Source: Streptomyces reniochalinae (GTDB taxonomy: Bacteria; Actinomycetota; Actinomycetes; Streptomycetales; Streptomycetaceae). From it: 64,000 nt of DNA. The notes below the pieces were generated by a model. The model was not told the origin of the DNA. It did not search any database and saw only the letters and a list, made by a program, of their open reading frames with translations. Of this stretch, positions 25,420-35,005 are shown piece after piece (the stretch's first letter is position 1; each line of letters starts with the position of its first letter). The translations under genes and the position numbers were made by a program. The DNA is taken from contig NZ_QOIM01000021.1 in assembly GCF_003323735.1 (NCBI RefSeq), positions 124,001 to 188,000 on the forward strand, read 5' to 3'.

Positions 25420-27942
25420 GTGTCGTCCCTCGCCCTGTACCGCCGCTACCGCCCCGAGACCTTCGCGGAGGTCATCGGGCAACAGCATGTGACCGACCCG
25501 CTGCAGCAGGCGCTGCGCAACAACCGTGTCAACCACGCGTATCTCTTCAGCGGCCCGCGCGGCTGCGGGAAGACGACGAGCGCGCGCATCCTGGCCCGCT
25601 GTCTCAACTGCGAGCAGGGCCCGACGCCGACGCCGTGCGGGGAGTGCCAGTCCTGCGTGGACCTGGCGCGGAACGGGCCGGGATCGATCGACGTCATCGA
25701 GATCGACGCCGCCTCGCACGGTGGTGTGGACGACGCCCGCGAGCTGAGGGAGAAGGCGTTCTTCGGGCCGGCCTCGAGCCGGTACAAGATCTACATCGTC
25801 GACGAGGCGCACATGGTGACCCCCGCGGGGTTCAACGCGCTGCTCAAGGTCGTCGAAGAGCCGCCCGAGCACCTGAAGTTCATCTTCGCGACGACGGAGC
25901 CCGAGAAGGTGATCGGGACCATCCGCTCGCGTACGCACCACTACCCGTTCCGCCTCGTCCCGCCGGGAACGCTGCGCGACTACCTGGCCGAGGTGTGCGA
26001 GCGCGAGCGGATCCCCGTCCAGGAGACGGTTCTGCCCCTGGCCGTACGGGCCGGGGCGGGGTCCGTTCGGGACTCGATGTCGGTGATGGACCAGCTACTC
26101 GCCGGCGCGGGCGACGACGGTGTGACGTACGCCATGGCCACCGCCCTGCTCGGCTACACCGACAGCGCGCTGCTGGACGAGATCGTGGACGCTTTCGCCG
26201 CGGGCGACGGCGCGCGGGCCTTCGAGATCGTCGACCGGGTCATCGAGGGCGGACACGATCCGCGCCGCTTCGTCACCGACCTGCTGGAGCGCCTGCGTGA
26301 CCTGGTGATTCTCGCCGCCGTCCCGGACGCGGTCGAGAAGGCGCTGATCGACGCGCCCGGCGACGTCGTCGAGCGGATGCGGGCCCAGGCCTCGGTCTTC
26401 GGCGCCGCAGAGCTCAGCCGTGCCGCGGATCTCGTCAACACGGGGCTGACGGAGATGCGGGGCGCCACCTCGCCCCGCCTCCAGTTGGAGCTGATCTGCG
26501 CGCGGGTGCTGCTGCCCGCGACCTACGGGGACGAGCGCTCCGTACAGGCCCGGCTGGACCGTCTGGAGCGCGGCATCGCGCTGGGGGCCGCCGCCCCCGC
26601 GACGGCCCCTGCCCCCGCGTCGCCCCCTGCCCCCGCGTCGCCCCCTGCTCCCGCGCCGACACCCGACCCTGCGCCGGCCCCCGCGTCGGCCCCCGCCTCC
26701 GCGGTGCCCCATCCCGGGCCCGGTTCCGCGTCCGGTCCCGGCTCCGGCTCCGCGTCCGGTCCCGGCTCCGGTTACGACGAGTCCGGTTTTCCGGGGGGCG
26801 GCGCGGAGACCTCGTCTCCCGCCGACGCGGGGCACGGCTCCGCGTCGGGCCCCGGCGCCGGTGCGGCTGCCGCAGCCGCCGCACCGGCTTCCACCCCGGC
26901 GGCCGAGCCCCCGCGCCGTCCCGGCGCCTGGCCCGGCGGGACGGGGCCTGGCGGGCCGGGATCCGGGGACGGCGGCGGCGCAGGTGCGGGTACCGGCGAG
27001 CCCGCGCGGCGTCCGGGAGCATGGCCCGGGGCGGCCGTGCCGGGCGGCGGTGCGCCGTCGGCACCGGCGACGACGAGCGGAGGCCCGACGGGAACGGCTC
27101 CGGCGCAAGGACGGGAACAGGCGCAGGGACACGGGCACGCGCAGGCGTCGGCCCCCGACCCCGGCGCCCGGCCGGGAGGCGGCCCCGCAGGCGGTGGCGG
27201 CCCCGCACACGGAGGTGCCCCCGCCGGCGGAGGCGCCGCCACCGGGGGCGGCGACCCGGCGCAGATTCGTCAGATGTGGCCGCAGATCCTGGAGGCGGTC
27301 AAGAACCGGCGCAGGTTCACCTGGATCCTGCTCAGCCAGAACGCGCAGGTCGTCGGCTTCGACGGCAAGACGCTCCAGATCGGCTTCCCGAACGCCGGTG
27401 CGCGGGACAGCTTCGCGGGCGGCGGCAGTGACGAGGTGTTGCGGCAGGCGCTCGCCGATGCGCTCGGCGTGCAGTGGCAGGTCGAAGCGCTGGTCGACCC
27501 CTCCGGCGGTGCGGGCGGCGGCAGTGGCGGTGGTCCCGGGGGCCCTAACGGGCCGGGCTCCGGGTACGGCGCGGGGTCCGGCTCGAACGGCCAAGGGGGC
27601 ACCCGCGGCGCGATGGAGGCCCCCGCGCAGGCGGGGCCGCCCCAGCAGTGGTCGGCTTCCCCGCCGCAGCAGTCGGCTCCGGGCGGGGCGGGCAGGTCCG
27701 CCGGGCCCGCGTCGGCTCCCGCGCCGCAGGCGGCTCCGGTGCCTGCCCCGGCTCCCGAGCCCGAGGCATCGGGCCCTTCCTCTCCACCGCCGTCCGCTCC
27801 CGTGCCCTCGTCGGGTGCCGGGCTGGAGGAGGACATGCCCGCCGAGGACGACCCCGATCTCGACGACTCGGCTCTCTCCGGTCACGATCTGATCGTCCGC
27901 GAGCTCGGTGCGACGGTGATAGAGGAGTTCCAGCACGAGTGA
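25420..27942 (+). CDS. dnaX: DNA polymerase III subunit gamma/tau
   Basis: An 840-residue clamp-loader ATPase. Residues 1-50 read SSLALYRRYRPETFAEVIGQ and lead to the P-loop GPRGCGKTT (45-53). A four-cysteine zinc module (CLNCEQG...PCGECQSC) follows, then the Walker B box VDEAHM and the sensor SVRDSMSVMDQLL. The middle 260 residues are a long Pro/Ala/Gly-rich linker, as in other Streptomyces DnaX. After it comes the tau-type polymerase contact region (IRQMWPQILEAVKNRRRFTW). The GTG at 25420 gives the family's usual N terminus. A second disordered linker precedes the acidic C-terminal end. Confidence 0.97.
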   Translation: MSSLALYRRYRPETFAEVIGQQHVTDPLQQALRNNRVNHAYLFSGPRGCGKTTSARILARCLNCEQGPTPTPCGECQSCVDLARNGPGSIDVIEIDAASHGGVDDARELREKAFFGPASSRYKIYIVDEAHMVTPAGFNALLKVVEEPPEHLKFIFATTEPEKVIGTIRSRTHHYPFRLVPPGTLRDYLAEVCERERIPVQETVLPLAVRAGAGSVRDSMSVMDQLLAGAGDDGVTYAMATALLGYTDSALLDEIVDAFAAGDGARAFEIVDRVIEGGHDPRRFVTDLLERLRDLVILAAVPDAVEKALIDAPGDVVERMRAQASVFGAAELSRAADLVNTGLTEMRGATSPRLQLELICARVLLPATYGDERSVQARLDRLERGIALGAAAPATAPAPASPPAPASPPAPAPTPDPAPAPASAPASAVPHPGPGSASGPGSGSASGPGSGYDESGFPGGGAETSSPADAGHGSASGPGAGAAAAAAAPASTPAAEPPRRPGAWPGGTGPGGPGSGDGGGAGAGTGEPARRPGAWPGAAVPGGGAPSAPATTSGGPTGTAPAQGREQAQGHGHAQASAPDPGARPGGGPAGGGGPAHGGAPAGGGAATGGGDPAQIRQMWPQILEAVKNRRRFTWILLSQNAQVVGFDGKTLQIGFPNAGARDSFAGGGSDEVLRQALADALGVQWQVEALVDPSGGAGGGSGGGPGGPNGPGSGYGAGSGSNGQGGTRGAMEAPAQAGPPQQWSASPPQQSAPGGAGRSAGPASAPAPQAAPVPAPAPEPEASGPSSPPPSAPVPSSGAGLEEDMPAEDDPDLDDSALSGHDLIVRELGATVIEEFQHE

Positions 27943-28065
27943 CCGGCGGGACACGGGGCTTCGGCCCCTTCGGCGGTTGTCCGGGGCGGGGCGTCCGGGT
28001 GGAGTGGAGCACGTAGGCTCGGGGACGTTCAGTACGGCGTCTAGTGAGCCAGGAGCGATCCGATC

Positions 28066-28401
28066 GTGATTCCCGGTGGTGGGCAGCCCGACATGCAGCA
28101 GTTGCTGCAGCAGGCGCAGAAGATGCAGCAGGATCTGGCCTCGGCGCAGCAGGAGCTGGCCGAGACGGCCGTGGAGGGTTCGGCGGGCGGTGGCCTGGTC
28201 AAGGCGACGGTCAGTGGTTCAGGTGAGCTCCAGGGCCTGGTCATCGACCCGAAGGCCGTGGACCCCGAGGACACGGAGACCCTCGCCGATCTGGTTCTCG
28301 CGGCCGTCCGCGACGCGAACGGCGCGGCTGCCGAGTTGCAGCAGCAGAAGCTCGGTCCCCTCGCTCAGGGCATGGGCGGGATGCCGGGTCTTCCGTTCTG
28401 A
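28066..28401 (+). CDS. YbaB/EbfC nucleoid-associated protein
   Basis: A 111-residue protein with the YbaB pattern: [20 protein letters not shown], then [20 protein letters not shown] and [11 protein letters not shown], ending with the Gly/Met-rich tail. It forms DNA-binding dimers and is usually placed between dnaX and recR, as here. The GTG at 28066 has AGGAG eleven bases upstream. Confidence 0.95.
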   Translation: MIPGGGQPDMQQLLQQAQKMQQDLASAQQELAETAVEGSAGGGLVKATVSGSGELQGLVIDPKAVDPEDTETLADLVLAAVRDANGAAAELQQQKLGPLAQGMGGMPGLPF

Positions 28402-28717
28402 CGGACCCCGTCCCGGCCCCGGGCCCGAAGCCGGATCCGAACCCGGGCCCGAACCCGGGCCCGAGCCCGGATCCGGACCCGGGCTCGACGCCGGACGCGC
28501 GCGGCCGGTGCCGGGCCCACGGCGCGCTGTGGGTTCCGGCCCCGCGGTCTGTCGGCCCGGGCGACGGCCCGCCGGCCCGGCCAACGGCCCGCCGGGCCCA
28601 GGTGCCCGCCGGCAGTGGCTAGTGGTGGCCCGTACGGGCCACTAACGTACTCAGAGAACGAGACCTGCTCGGGACGGAAGAAGAAGCCCGGGCGGCGAGT
28701 GCAGGCGGGAGCCATCC
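28402..28717. other. 316-bp gap with GC repeats and a 16-bp palindrome
   Basis: No gene is seen. 28430-28500 is a run of imperfect CCCGGGCCCGA/CCCGGAT units. A perfect 16-bp palindrome TGGCCCGTACGGGCCA lies at 28626-28641, shortly upstream of recR, and might be an operator or terminator. Confidence 0.5.
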
Positions 28718-29317
28718 GTGTACGAAGGCGTGGTCCAGGACCTGATCGACGAGTTGGGCAGGCTGCCCGGCGTCGGTCCCAAGAGCGCGCAGCGGATCGC
28801 TTTCCACATCCTGCAGGCCGAGCCCGCCGACGTGCGACGGCTCGCCGGCGCGCTGACCGAGGTCAAGGAGAAGGTCAGGTTCTGCGCGGTGTGCGGCAAC
28901 GTCGCGCAGGAGGAGCAGTGCCGGGTCTGTCTCGATCCGCGCCGTGACCCGTCGGTCATCTGCGTGGTCGAGGAGCCCAAGGACGTCGTCGCGATCGAGC
29001 GGACCCGCGAGTTCCGCGGCCGGTACCACGTGCTGGGCGGGGCGATCAGCCCGATCGAGGGCGTCGGGCCCGACGATCTGCGGATACGGGAGCTGCTGTC
29101 CCGTCTCGCGGACGGGACGGTCACCGAGCTGATCCTGGCGACGGACCCGAACCTGGAGGGCGAGGCGACGGCCACCTACCTGGCGCGGATGGTCTCCGCG
29201 ATGGGACTGAAGGTGACGCGGCTGGCGAGCGGGCTGCCCGTCGGGGGCGACCTGGAGTACGCGGACGAGGTCACCCTGGGGAGGGCCTTCGAGGGAAGGC
29301 GGCTCCTCGACGTGTGA
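28718..29317 (+). CDS. recR: Recombination mediator RecR
   Basis: A 199-residue protein. It has the helix-hairpin-helix start ([20 protein letters not shown]), the zinc finger [16 protein letters not shown] and a Toprim domain ([17 protein letters not shown], then [18 protein letters not shown]). RecR loads RecA at gaps together with RecF and RecO. The GTG at 28718 gives the family's standard length. It follows ybaB as in most bacteria. Confidence 0.97.
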   Translation: MYEGVVQDLIDELGRLPGVGPKSAQRIAFHILQAEPADVRRLAGALTEVKEKVRFCAVCGNVAQEEQCRVCLDPRRDPSVICVVEEPKDVVAIERTREFRGRYHVLGGAISPIEGVGPDDLRIRELLSRLADGTVTELILATDPNLEGEATATYLARMVSAMGLKVTRLASGLPVGGDLEYADEVTLGRAFEGRRLLDV

Positions 29318-29366
29318 GCTCCGACGTGTGAGCTTTCGAAGTGCGAGCGCAGGGAGAGGTTGCCCG

Positions 29367-30035
29367 ATGTCGGATGCGACGCTGAACGCCATCACCCAGG
29401 ACCCCGACGACTTCGCGGTCCAGATCAGCGACCAGGTCCACAGCTTCATCGTCTCGGTCGCGGAGGTCGCCAAGGGCGACGAGCCGGACAGCGCCGTGCC
29501 CTATCTCCTGCTGGAGGTCTCGCAGCTTCTCCTCGCGGGCGGCCGACTGGGCGCGCACGAGGACATCGTCCCGGACGAGCGGTACGAGCCGGACGTGGGT
29601 CCCGAGGCGGACGTGGACGAGCTGCGGGAGCGGCTCGCCACGCTGCTGGACCCGGTGGACGTCTACTCCGAGGTCTTCGACCCGTACGTGCCGCGCTCGG
29701 CGCCCGTCGCGTGCCGGATCTCCGACGACCTCGCCGACATCATCACCGATCTGCGGCACGGGATGGCGCACTACCGCGCGGGCCGGGTGAGCGAGGCCCT
29801 GTGGTGGTGGCAGTTCTCCTACCTGTCGAACTGGGGGCCGACCGCCTCCGCCGCGCTGCGTGCGCTCCAGTCCCTGGTGGCTCACGTACGGCTGGACAAG
29901 CCGCTGGACGAGCTCGACGGCCTCGACACCGACAGCACCGCCGCCGACGAGGACGGAGACGGCTCCCTCGAGGCGGAGGCGGGCGAGGTGATGGCCGCCG
30001 AGATCGGCGTCCCCCTGGGCCTCAAGAACGCCTGA
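29367..30035 (+). CDS. DUF5063 domain protein
   Basis: A 222-residue acidic protein of a family conserved next to recR in Streptomyces. Features include DDFAVQISDQVHSFIVSVAE at the start, a helical core with DVYSEVFDPY and DDLADIITDLRHGMAHYRAG, and the aromatic stretch EALWWWQFSYLSNWG. No enzyme motif is visible. ATG 29367 has GGGAGAGG upstream. The gap to recR is only 49 bp, so the two are probably co-transcribed. Confidence 0.85.
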   Translation: MSDATLNAITQDPDDFAVQISDQVHSFIVSVAEVAKGDEPDSAVPYLLLEVSQLLLAGGRLGAHEDIVPDERYEPDVGPEADVDELRERLATLLDPVDVYSEVFDPYVPRSAPVACRISDDLADIITDLRHGMAHYRAGRVSEALWWWQFSYLSNWGPTASAALRALQSLVAHVRLDKPLDELDGLDTDSTAADEDGDGSLEAEAGEVMAAEIGVPLGLKNA

Positions 30036-30304
30036 GGTGACGGGGCGTTCCTGAGACAGCAGAGCGCGCCTGAGGCGATGGGACATTCCTGAGACGACAG
30101 GGAACGTCCTCGTACGACGCGGGCCGCGGATCGTGAACAGAGTCACGTTTCCGTGTCATCCGTGGCGCGGCGGGCAGGGGATTCGGCGGACGGGTGCGGA
30201 TTCCGTCCGGTCGTTACACTGAGCCGATCAGTGGATCCCTTCATTCCGGGCAGCGTCGCGCGGAGCGCCGGGGTCCCGGGAATTGATTCGAGGAGCGAGC
30301 ACAC

Positions 30305-31585
30305 GTGGGCCTTGTCGTGCAGAAGTACGGCGGCTCCTCCGTTGCCGATGCCGAAGGCATCAAGCGCGTTGCCAAGCGGGTCGTCGAAGCCAAGAAGAAC
30401 GGCAACCAAGTTGTCGTCGTGGTATCGGCGATGGGTGACACGACGGACGAGCTGATCGACCTCGCCTCAGAGGTGTCTCCGGTCGCCTCCGGACGCGAGT
30501 TCGACATGCTGCTGACCGCAGGAGAGCGGATCTCCATGGCCCTGCTGGCGATGGCGATCAAATCCGCCGGCCACGAGGCGCAGTCGTTCACCGGGAGCCA
30601 GGCGGGTCTGATCACCGACTCCGCGCACAACAAGGCGCGGATCATCGACGTCACCCCGGGCCGCATCAAGGACTCGGTGGACGAGGGCAACATCGCCATC
30701 GTCGCCGGCTTCCAGGGCGTCTCCCAGGACAGCAAGGACATCACCACGCTGGGCCGCGGCGGTTCGGACACCACCGCTGTGGCGCTGGCGGCGGCGCTGA
30801 ACGCCGAGGTGTGCGAGATCTACACGGACGTCGACGGTGTCTTCACCGCCGACCCGCGGGTCGTGAAGAAGGCGAAGAAGATCGACCAGATCTCCTTCGA
30901 GGACATGCTGGAGCTGGCCTCGTCCGGCTCCAAGGTGCTGCTGCACCGCTGCGTGGAGTACGCGCGCCGCTACAACATTCCGATCCACGTGCGGTCGTCC
31001 TTCTCCGGCCTGAAGGGCACGTGGGTCACGACCGAGCAGCCGGACGGGCAAGGGGAAGAGTCGATGGAGCAGGCGATCATCTCGGGTGTGGCACACGACA
31101 CGTCCGAGGCGAAGGTCACGGTCGTCGGGGTGCCGGACAAGCCGGGCGAGGCCGCGGCGCTCTTCCGCGCCGTCGCGGAGGCCGAGATCAACCTCGACAT
31201 GGTCGTCCAGAACGTCTCCGCGGCCTCCACCGGGCTGACGGACATCTCCTTCACGCTGCCGAAGGCCGAGGGCAAGAAGGCGATCTCGGCGCTGGAGAAG
31301 GCGCAGGGCAAGGTCGGCTACGACTCGCTGCGCTACGACGACCAGATCGCGAAGATCTCGCTCGTCGGCGCGGGCATGAAGACCAACCCGGGTGTGACGG
31401 CCACGTTCTTCGAGGCGCTGTCCGACGCCGGGGTGAACATCGAGCTGATCTCCACCTCGGAGATCCGGATCTCGGTGGTGACGCGCGAGGAGTCGGTGGG
31501 CGACGCCGTCCGCGCCGTCCACTCGGCCTTCGGGCTGGACAGCGACACGGACGAGGCCGTGGTCTACGGCGGCACGGGACGCTGA
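30305..31585 (+). CDS. ask: Aspartokinase, alpha subunit
   Basis: A 426-residue enzyme that phosphorylates aspartate as the first step to Lys, Thr and Met (and diaminopimelate for the wall). The N-terminal kinase domain has [12 protein letters not shown] and a [13 protein letters not shown] loop. Two ACT domains follow from about residue 265 ([39 protein letters not shown]) and bind the feedback amino acids. The start is the GTG at 30305, with GAGGAGCGAGCA upstream. The gene also contains an internal start for a separate beta subunit. Unlike the arrangement I recall from other Streptomyces, no asd gene follows. Confidence 0.97.
   Translation: MGLVVQKYGGSSVADAEGIKRVAKRVVEAKKNGNQVVVVVSAMGDTTDELIDLASEVSPVASGREFDMLLTAGERISMALLAMAIKSAGHEAQSFTGSQAGLITDSAHNKARIIDVTPGRIKDSVDEGNIAIVAGFQGVSQDSKDITTLGRGGSDTTAVALAAALNAEVCEIYTDVDGVFTADPRVVKKAKKIDQISFEDMLELASSGSKVLLHRCVEYARRYNIPIHVRSSFSGLKGTWVTTEQPDGQGEESMEQAIISGVAHDTSEAKVTVVGVPDKPGEAAALFRAVAEAEINLDMVVQNVSAASTGLTDISFTLPKAEGKKAISALEKAQGKVGYDSLRYDDQIAKISLVGAGMKTNPGVTATFFEALSDAGVNIELISTSEIRISVVTREESVGDAVRAVHSAFGLDSDTDEAVVYGGTGR
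31064..31585 (+). other. Internal in-frame start: aspartokinase beta subunit
   Basis: An ATG at 31064 lies in the ask frame (codon 254) and is preceded by AGGGGAAG at the right distance (31051-31058). It would make a 173-residue protein, [20 protein letters not shown] onward, made of the two ACT domains only. Alpha2-beta2 aspartokinases of Corynebacterium and relatives are made this way. Confidence 0.8.
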
Positions 31586-31957
31586 CGGCTGCGGCCTGTC
31601 CGGGGGGCTTGCCGGGCAGGGGCCGCCCCTGACTGTGCGTCGCGGGCTACGGGTGTTCCGTGGCTTGGCGCGCAGTTCCCCGCGCCCCTTCGGGGCGCCC
31701 CCCTGGCCACGGCGGCACCCGCTGACGGAGAATGACGCTCCCCGCCCCTGCAACCGGCAGGCGGCGGGGAGCGTCTTTGTCCCCTCCGGGCCGCGTTCAT
31801 GGCCGCACTGGGGGCGTGCGGCGGGCGGTCGGGAGAAGCGGAGGCGAACGGGGCGAATGTGACGACCGAGAGATGTGTGTATGACGGCATGTGGTGTGTT
31901 TTCCGGCACAGTGCCTGTCGCGTACAACCCTGACGGGGGGAAGCGTGTCAAACAGGC
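31586..31957. other. 372-bp gap with repeat-like element and terminator
   Basis: No gene is seen. 31665-31705 contains GCGCAGTTCCCCGCGCCCC followed by TTCGGGGCGCC, which matches a short hairpin element scattered between genes in many Streptomyces. A terminator follows at 31734-31775. The region where I would expect asd holds none of it. Confidence 0.6.
31734..31775 (+). terminator. Terminator downstream of ask
   Basis: Arms GACGCTCCCCGCC (31734-31746) and GGCGGGGAGCGTC (31763-31775) pair perfectly and are followed by TTTG. Confidence 0.85.
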
Positions 31958-32617
31958 GTGGCAGAGGTACTCGGAATCGCAACGGCCCCTGGCCGACCCG
32001 GACCCGCACCGCGCACCGCTGGGCTGCCGGTGGCCGGAGGCATGCCGGTGATCGCGCCCTGGCCTGCCGCGCGGCCTGCGCGCCCGCTCGCCCAGCGTGG
32101 GGACGCTGACGAGGCGATGGCACCGGGCACCACAGTCGACCATCTGACCGAGACCTACCGCGCCCACTACAAGTCCCTGCTCGGGCTCGCGGCGCTCCTG
32201 CTCGACGACACCGCCTCCTGCGAGGACGTCGTCCAGGAGGCGTTCATCCGCGTCCACTCCGCGCGCAAGCGCGTCCGCGACCCCGAGAAGACCCTCGCCT
32301 ACCTCAGGCAGACGGTCGTGAACCTCTCCCGCTCCGCGCTGCGCCGCCGCATCCTCGGGCTGAAGCTGCTCTCCAAGCCGATGCCCGACATGGCGAGCGC
32401 CGAGGAGGGGGCTTACGAACAGCTCGAACGGGATCAGTTGATACAGGCGATGCGCGGCTTGCAACGGCGCCAGCGTGAGGTGCTGGTGCTGCGGTACTTC
32501 GCCGACATGACCGAGGCTCAGGTGGCCGAGGTGCTCGGACTCTCGCTCGGCTCGGTGAAGGCGTACGGTTCGCGCGGTATCGCCGCGCTGCGCACCGCCA
32601 TGGAGGCGGCGTCATGA
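31958..32617 (+). CDS. SigE-family / ECF RNA polymerase sigma factor
   Basis: A 219-residue sigma factor. Region 2 is ETYRAHYKSLLGLAALLLDD with SCEDVVQEAFIRVH. Region 4 is LQRRQREVLVLRYFADMTEA, then QVAEVLGLSLGSVKAYGSRG. About 50 Ala/Pro-rich residues precede region 2, so the true start could be a little later (ATG at 32117). The GTG at 31958 has GGGGGGAAG upstream. The stop overlaps the next ATG (ATGA), which couples it to a membrane protein that is likely its regulator. Confidence 0.93.
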   Translation: MAEVLGIATAPGRPGPAPRTAGLPVAGGMPVIAPWPAARPARPLAQRGDADEAMAPGTTVDHLTETYRAHYKSLLGLAALLLDDTASCEDVVQEAFIRVHSARKRVRDPEKTLAYLRQTVVNLSRSALRRRILGLKLLSKPMPDMASAEEGAYEQLERDQLIQAMRGLQRRQREVLVLRYFADMTEAQVAEVLGLSLGSVKAYGSRGIAALRTAMEAAS

Positions 32618-33888
32618 GTGAGGGCAGGGAGCCCCGCGAGGAGAGAACGCCCGGGGAGGAGACGTCTCCCCGGGAGGAGAGGTCCACCGGGGAGCAGACC
32701 TCCCGGGAGGCGGAGACCTTCCCGGGAGAGTCCGAGGAGCAGATCCCCCCCGGCGAGGGGGCGGTGTCCGAGGAGCAGACCTCCCCCGGCGAGGGGGCGG
32801 TGTCCGAGGACGGAGCCGCCGGGGCCGGCGGCTCCGGTCAGGGCGGGCTGCCGGGTGACGAGGACGCGCTGCGCCACCTCCTCCAGGCCAGCGTCCGCGG
32901 CCTCGACCCCTCCCCCGAGAGCCTCGACCGCACCCTCGACCACCTGCGTCACGCCGTACCGGCGCGGCGTGCGCACCGCCGTCAGGCGATGGTCGGCGGG
33001 GTGGCGGCGGCGCTGGTCGCCGCGGTCGGCGTGCCCGCGCTCTTCTACGGCGGCGTCGTCCCCGGCGGCGGTGACGACGACCATCCGGTGACCGCGGCCA
33101 GTACCCACGGCCAGACGCGCGGCCCCGAGGCCGGCACGGGCTCGGGTGGCGGCAAGGGCGGCGAGGAGCACGGCGGCGGCAGGGAGCGGGACGAGGACGA
33201 GGGTGAGAAGGGCGGCGGCAGCGCTCACCCCTCGCCTTCGGGGACCGGCAGCAGCGGCCCAGGACCCGACGAGACGCTGAGCGCCAGCGCGCCGGTGTGC
33301 GGCAGCGATCAGCTCGGGCGCGGCTCCGCGCGGTCGGGGGCGCCCGACGGCGCGGGCACCATCTACGGCAGTTTCCGCGTGTCCAACGTCTCCAGCGGCG
33401 CCTGCACGGTGGAGGGCGAGGGCTTCGTCGGTGCCTCCGTGCAGGGCGGTGCTCGGGGCCGGGTGACGGTCGTCGATCACACAAGCGGCGACGCGGCCCC
33501 CGGCCTGGGCGATCCCGCTGTCGCGCGCGACGAGGTGGTGCTCCAGCCAGGGCAGGCGTACGTGGTGAAGTTCGCGTTCGTGCCCGGCGGCGGCTGCGGG
33601 GGCGGCACCCCCACACCGCAGGGCGGGCGGTACGAGGGCGATCCCTCGGGCGGCCCCGACGCGAGCCCGGGCGACGGAGGCCAGGCCAACGGCGGCGGTG
33701 ACGGCAGCGGTGGCGGCACCGGGACGCCCGGCGAGGGCGACGGCGGTGGCGGTGACCCCGGCGGGAGCGGCAGCGACGTCGTCGTCTCCCACACGCCCGA
33801 GGGCGGCGCCCCCATAGCCAACACCCGCCTCGCCGACACGTGTGCGGGCGGCACGCTCTACCGCACGGGCGTCATCCCCCAGAGCTGA
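32614..33888 (+). CDS. Membrane protein paired with the sigma factor
   Basis: A 424-residue protein with the layout of a membrane anti-sigma factor. A long acidic N-terminal part holds a 36-bp tandem repeat (EEQxxPGEGAVS twice). A helical segment follows (DALRHLLQASVRGLDPSPES), then one membrane helix (MVGGVAAALVAAVGVPALFY). The outside region is Gly-rich, with a folded part (CGSDQLGRG...GSFRVSNVSSGACTVEGEGF) of DUF4232-like character. It overlaps the sigma gene by four bases. It may hold the sigma factor inactive at the membrane; there is no zinc-binding HxxxCxxC motif, so this is inferred from context only. Confidence 0.8.
   Translation: MSEGREPREERTPGEETSPREERSTGEQTSREAETFPGESEEQIPPGEGAVSEEQTSPGEGAVSEDGAAGAGGSGQGGLPGDEDALRHLLQASVRGLDPSPESLDRTLDHLRHAVPARRAHRRQAMVGGVAAALVAAVGVPALFYGGVVPGGGDDDHPVTAASTHGQTRGPEAGTGSGGGKGGEEHGGGRERDEDEGEKGGGSAHPSPSGTGSSGPGPDETLSASAPVCGSDQLGRGSARSGAPDGAGTIYGSFRVSNVSSGACTVEGEGFVGASVQGGARGRVTVVDHTSGDAAPGLGDPAVARDEVVLQPGQAYVVKFAFVPGGGCGGGTPTPQGGRYEGDPSGGPDASPGDGGQANGGGDGSGGGTGTPGEGDGGGGDPGGSGSDVVVSHTPEGGAPIANTRLADTCAGGTLYRTGVIPQS
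32731..32802 (+). repeat. Two 36-bp coding repeats
   Basis: Units 32731-32766 and 32767-32802 differ at a few bases and encode an acidic Pro-Gly-Glu segment in the sigma-partner protein. Confidence 0.9.
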
Positions 33889-34069
33889 GGCGCCCTTCTC
33901 CGGGCGCCCCTGCTTCGGGCACTCCCCTGTCCGGCACCCCTCGTCGAGTCGGCACCCCTCTTCGAGGGAAGTCGCCGCTCTTCGCAGAAGTCTGCGCGGC
34001 CGGCTCGAGTCGGGTGTGAAGAGGGGGTGCCCCGAAGGGTGGTGCGCTGCCGAGGCGTACCGTGAAGGG

Positions 34070-35005
34070 GTGTACCGGTTCCTGCTGACCCCGCGCTGGT
34101 GGGGGATCAACATCTTCGCCGTTCTGGCGATTCCGGTGTGTCTGTTCATGGGCAGCTGGCAGCTGAGCCGGTTCGACGACCGGGTGGACCGCCACCACGA
34201 GCAGCAGGAGCAGTCGCGCAGCGCCGCGCACGCCAAGGCGCGCCCGCTCGCCTCCCTGCTGCCGGTGACGGAGGAGACCGTCGGGCGCACCGCGAAGGTG
34301 ACCGGGCGGTTCGACGCGGAGCATCCGCTGCTCGTCCCGGACCGCACCGTCAAGGGCGAGCGGGGCTTCTACGTGCTCTCCCTGCTGCGTACCGACGACA
34401 CCGGGGACGGCAAGGCGCTTCCGGTGGTGCGGGGCTGGCTTCCGGGGGACCCCGACCCCGCGCGGGTGCCGGCGCCGCCGAAGGGCGAGGTGACGGTCCG
34501 CGGCGCGCTCCAGGCGTCCGAGTCCCAGAACGACGCGGGTGACCACGCCTCGGGGGCGCTCCCGCGCGACCAGCTCGGTTTCATCAACGCCTCCGCGCTC
34601 GTCAACATCGTGCCGTACGGCGTGGAGGGGGCCTGGCTCACCGAGCAGCGGACGCGGGAGCCGCTGAAGCCGGTGCCGCCGGCCGCGCCCGAGGGCACGG
34701 GGCTCGACATGAAGGCGTTCCAGAACCTGGGGTACACGGCGCAGTGGTTCGTCTTCGCCGGGTTCGTGGTCTTCATGTGGTTCCGCTTCTTCCGGCGCGA
34801 GGCGGAGATGGCCAAGGACGCGGCCCTCGGCCTCCTCCCGGAGGGGGAGTTCCCCCAGGAGGAGACCGACCCGGGAAGCGGGGCCGAGGAGACCGGTCAG
34901 GCCGGGGGCGAGGACCGGGACGACCCCGCCGACGGGGTCACGCGGGCTGCGGACCCGGCGCCGGCTCCGGAAGGTGCCGGGTCGCGAAGTCGATCTCCAG
35001 CCTGA
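34070..35005 (+). CDS. SURF1-family protein
   Basis: A 311-residue membrane protein with the SURF1 plan: YRFLLTPRWWGINIFAVLAI at the start, with a first helix ending FMGSWQLSRFDDR. The outside domain contains VVRGWLPG and ASALVNIVPYG, and a second helix (WFVFAGFVVFMWFRFF) lies at about residue 225-240. SURF1 proteins help assemble cytochrome c oxidase. A 65-residue acidic C-terminal tail follows. The GTG at 34070 gives the usual start. Its end overlaps the convergent S9 peptidase gene by 68 bp. Confidence 0.92.
   Translation: MYRFLLTPRWWGINIFAVLAIPVCLFMGSWQLSRFDDRVDRHHEQQEQSRSAAHAKARPLASLLPVTEETVGRTAKVTGRFDAEHPLLVPDRTVKGERGFYVLSLLRTDDTGDGKALPVVRGWLPGDPDPARVPAPPKGEVTVRGALQASESQNDAGDHASGALPRDQLGFINASALVNIVPYGVEGAWLTEQRTREPLKPVPPAAPEGTGLDMKAFQNLGYTAQWFVFAGFVVFMWFRFFRREAEMAKDAALGLLPEGEFPQEETDPGSGAEETGQAGGEDRDDPADGVTRAADPAPAPEGAGSRSRSPA

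Noticed and set aside
26580..27250. Pro/Ala/Gly-rich repeats in dnaX as an insertion
   Set aside because: Long low-complexity linkers are normal in actinobacterial DnaX proteins.
28430..28500. CCCGGG-type repeats as a structured RNA or CRISPR
   Set aside because: They are irregular, very short and of simple composition; no conserved fold can be argued.
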